A stretch of 64,000 bases of DNA from Francisella frigiditurris (GTDB lineage: Bacteria; Pseudomonadota; Gammaproteobacteria; Francisellales; Francisellaceae): contig NZ_CP009654.1 in assembly GCF_001880225.1 (NCBI RefSeq), positions 434,001 to 498,000 of the forward strand, given 5' to 3'. Position 1 is the first letter of the stretch, and every line of letters starts with the position of its first letter. The notes below the pieces were generated by a model, which made no database searches, was not told where the DNA came from, and saw nothing but the letters and a program-made list of their open reading frames with translations. The translations under genes and the position numbers were made by a program. This document shows positions 62,328-64,000 of this stretch, piece by piece.

Positions 62328-62957
62328 ATGGGTATAGCTAAGATATTGGGTAAGCAACTAAGCCTTTCAACAGGTATATTACAAAAAAATATAGAAGGAT
62401 TAAATATAGACTTTAACTCTTTATCAGATTCTGAGAAAGATGATTTAGCAATGATGGCTTATAATATGCATATGCAAGTAATAAATGGATTATCTGAGGA
62501 AAATCTTAATTTACTTTCTAAGCTTATTGCTAATCAAATTAAAAAAGCTGATATAGATATTTCTAAAGATAAATATAATAAATTTTCTAGGATTGTTTCT
62601 GCGCTTGATAAAGAGGAAGTTATAGTCATTTATGACGTAATAGAAGTATATAAAGATCTATGTGCGAATTTTGATAGTTATTATAATGTTAAAGACAAGC
62701 AAGAAGGTTTTAATATTCTTGTTATAGATCACTCTTTAACGTTGGTGAGAGAGAAGCAAAGTTTAGAAGAAGCTTCTCTTCAGTATGAGTTAATACAAGG
62801 ACTCACAAGAACGGCATTATTTAAAACATATGGCTTTGGTTTTGCTGCTAGTGGCGTAAAACATTATCATGGCTTAATGATTACAGAATTATTTAAAGAG
62901 TTTATTAAATATATTGATGAGACTTCTATATGTGATGATAAGTTTAAATTGGACTAA
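62328..62957 (+). CDS. Unknown 209-residue protein, N-terminus possibly frameshifted
   Basis: The open frame from ATG 62328 lacks a ribosome site. Just after valS, a 26-codon frame (62239-62319) starting MASKNVISLSNLYDASVIGV ends SMLNPH, while this frame read back through 62310 gives PTLAAT before MGIAKILGKQ. Joined by a one-base shift near 62307-62311, they make one continuous protein, so the gene may start at 62239 and be frameshifted. The product is helical, with charged repeats (SDSEKDDLAMMAYNMHMQVI, KKADIDISKDKYNKFSRIVS), and has no known motif. Confidence 0.5.
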   Translation: MGIAKILGKQLSLSTGILQKNIEGLNIDFNSLSDSEKDDLAMMAYNMHMQVINGLSEENLNLLSKLIANQIKKADIDISKDKYNKFSRIVSALDKEEVIVIYDVIEVYKDLCANFDSYYNVKDKQEGFNILVIDHSLTLVREKQSLEEASLQYELIQGLTRTALFKTYGFGFAASGVKHYHGLMITELFKEFIKYIDETSICDDKFKLD

Positions 62958-63065
62958 TAGTTATCTAACTAATTTTATATTGAAACAGCTAATCTTCTAG
63001 TTTAATCTTTAAGCAGCTTTATTTTCTAAGTTATTTAGAGTTTTAAAAAGATATAGGATTTAAGT

Positions 63066-63401
63066 ATGAAAAAAGCATATGTATTACTTGATTACTTTCT
63101 AAAGATTTTATTTTTAGTAATATTTTGGTTTGTTGCAGGTATTTTTCTGGGTTATGCAACAGTATTTTTGACATCGCCTGATAGTGTTTATAATCTTTTA
63201 CATGCAAATGGATTTGTATGGACAACCGTATATGGTGCAACTGAGCTTGCTTGTTATGTTCCAATGCTTTTTGCGATAATATTTGTAGCATTTGGTAAAA
63301 ATAAGAAATTATTAGTTATACCAATGGTTGTTGTCCTTATACTTTTACACCTAATTCAATATGTTGTCTGTGCAGGGATATTAGATTATTTAGCGAGTTA
63401 A
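63066..63401 (+). CDS. Small three- to four-span membrane protein, unknown
   Basis: This 111-residue hydrophobic protein has segments ILFLVIFWFVAGIFLGYATV, TEL-ACYVPMLFAIIFVAFG and LVIPMVVVLILLHLIQYVV. No family was recognised. GATATAGGATT precedes the ATG. Its 3' end overlaps the convergent lldD-like gene by 4 bases. Confidence 0.6.
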   Translation: MKKAYVLLDYFLKILFLVIFWFVAGIFLGYATVFLTSPDSVYNLLHANGFVWTTVYGATELACYVPMLFAIIFVAFGKNKKLLVIPMVVVLILLHLIQYVVCAGILDYLAS

Positions 63402-64000
63402 TTTCTTTGTATTAATATAGATCTATTTACTTGATTAATATCAGTATGACCACAAAATGCCATAGTCTTATCCATTTCTTGATAGAAAATCTCTAATACT
63501 CTTTGGGCTCCTTTTTCTCCATAAGCTCCAATACCATAATTTAGTGCTTTACCTATCATTCCAGCTTTTGCACCTAGAGCTTTTGCTTTAAGCAAATCTT
63601 GTCCTGAGCGAATTCCACTATCTATAATAACCTCAAGTTTGCTATCAACAGCATCAACGATTTCTTCTAATACAGAGATGCTTGAAGGAGCTCCATCTAA
63701 TTGGCGGCCTCCATGGTTTGAGACAACAATCCCTTCTGCTCCAGTATTTTGAGCGAGTATAGCATCTTCAATATCCATAATTCCTTTAATAATCATAGGA
63801 CCATCCCATTGATTTTTGACCCATTCAACATCACGCCAATTTAAGCTTAAATCAAACTGTTCACTTGTCCACTTACCTAAGGATGCTAGATTATTAGCAT
63901 TTTCAATATGATTTGCTATATTTCCAAAGGTTCTATTTTTTGTTTTTAGCATACCTAAACACCAGCGAGTTTTTGTGCTTATATTAATTAGGTTTTTAAT
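63398..64000 (-). CDS. LldD-type FMN 2-hydroxyacid dehydrogenase, C-terminal part (runs off right edge)
   Basis: The frame is open from the right edge to the stop at 63398, about 200 codons; an internal ATG at 63952 is not the start because the reading continues upstream in frame (TKTRWCLG). The FMN/substrate motifs VVSNHGGRQLDG (catalytic His, Arg) and DSGIRSGQDLLKAKALGAKAG are clear. Such enzymes oxidise L-lactate or similar acids to 2-oxo acids and feed the quinone pool. The N-terminal half lies outside the window. Confidence 0.85.
   Translation of the reverse strand: MKNLINISTKTRWCLGMLKTKNRTFGNIANHIENANNLASLGKWTSEQFDLSLNWRDVEWVKNQWDGPMIIKGIMDIEDAILAQNTGAEGIVVSNHGGRQLDGAPSSISVLEEIVDAVDSKLEVIIDSGIRSGQDLLKAKALGAKAGMIGKALNYGIGAYGEKGAQRVLEIFYQEMDKTMAFCGHTDINQVNRSILIQRN

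Overview
The window is about two thirds A+T and fully gene-dense. It looks like chromosomal DNA of a Francisella species or close relative. Four small lipoproteins of a type I associate with Francisella (DUF3568-like), a MoxR/Bat operon ending in pcp, a Zur-controlled znu locus and a Pht/Fpt-like transporter support this. The genus is inferred from gene content, not from a search. No tRNA, rRNA, CRISPR array or intact insertion sequence was seen.

Layout. 1-4.1 kb: the 5' part of a UbiD-like gene, then znuA-znuC-znuB divergent from zur with a Zur-box-like dyad between them. 4.1-12.4 kb: a cysteine-rich secreted protein, an MFS carrier, three tandem lipoproteins, a ClC antiporter, an M32 carboxypeptidase, and a DsbB group with a 50-residue membrane protein. 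12.4-17.1 kb: a strongly signalled 44-codon gene divergent from a three-gene operon of circularly permuted ATP-grasp, alpha-E protein and NTN-hydrolase/transglutaminase fusion. This is a predicted peptide ligation system of unknown product. 17.1-24.4 kb: housekeeping genes (fumC, nitroreductase, glycine-zipper lipoprotein, WrbA-like, YihY, PnuC-like, priA).

24.4-38.3 kb is the main discovery: a complete lasso-peptide-type RiPP locus. It holds a 46-residue candidate precursor with its own dyad-containing promoter, an interrupted reverse transcriptase, and a minus-strand operon. In transcription order the operon encodes an HPr-kinase homologue, an ABC exporter, a PqqD-like B1, a transglutaminase-like B2, an asparagine-synthetase-like cyclase C, an ATP-grasp protein and a second HPr-kinase homologue. 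Divergent from it are a sulfotransferase and a nucleotidyltransferase, and next to those lies cysDN-cysC, which makes PAPS, the sulfotransferase donor. The simplest reading is a lasso peptide carrying phosphate, and possibly sulfate and a further group.

38.4-64 kb: cydAB with a cydX-like small gene, purU, an M14 peptidase, a radical SAM protein, a pyridoxal kinase, another lipoprotein, the moxR-DUF58-DUF4381-batABCD-pcp operon (batC carries 22 tandem Asp-Asn-Lys repeats), holC, an MFS symporter, cardiolipin synthase, a VanX-like dipeptidase, an SbtA-like transporter, valS, a possibly frameshifted gene after valS, and the C-terminal part of an LldD-type FMN dehydrogenase.

Protein functions are assigned by recognising motifs and family patterns by eye. 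Promoters and dyads were read by eye.
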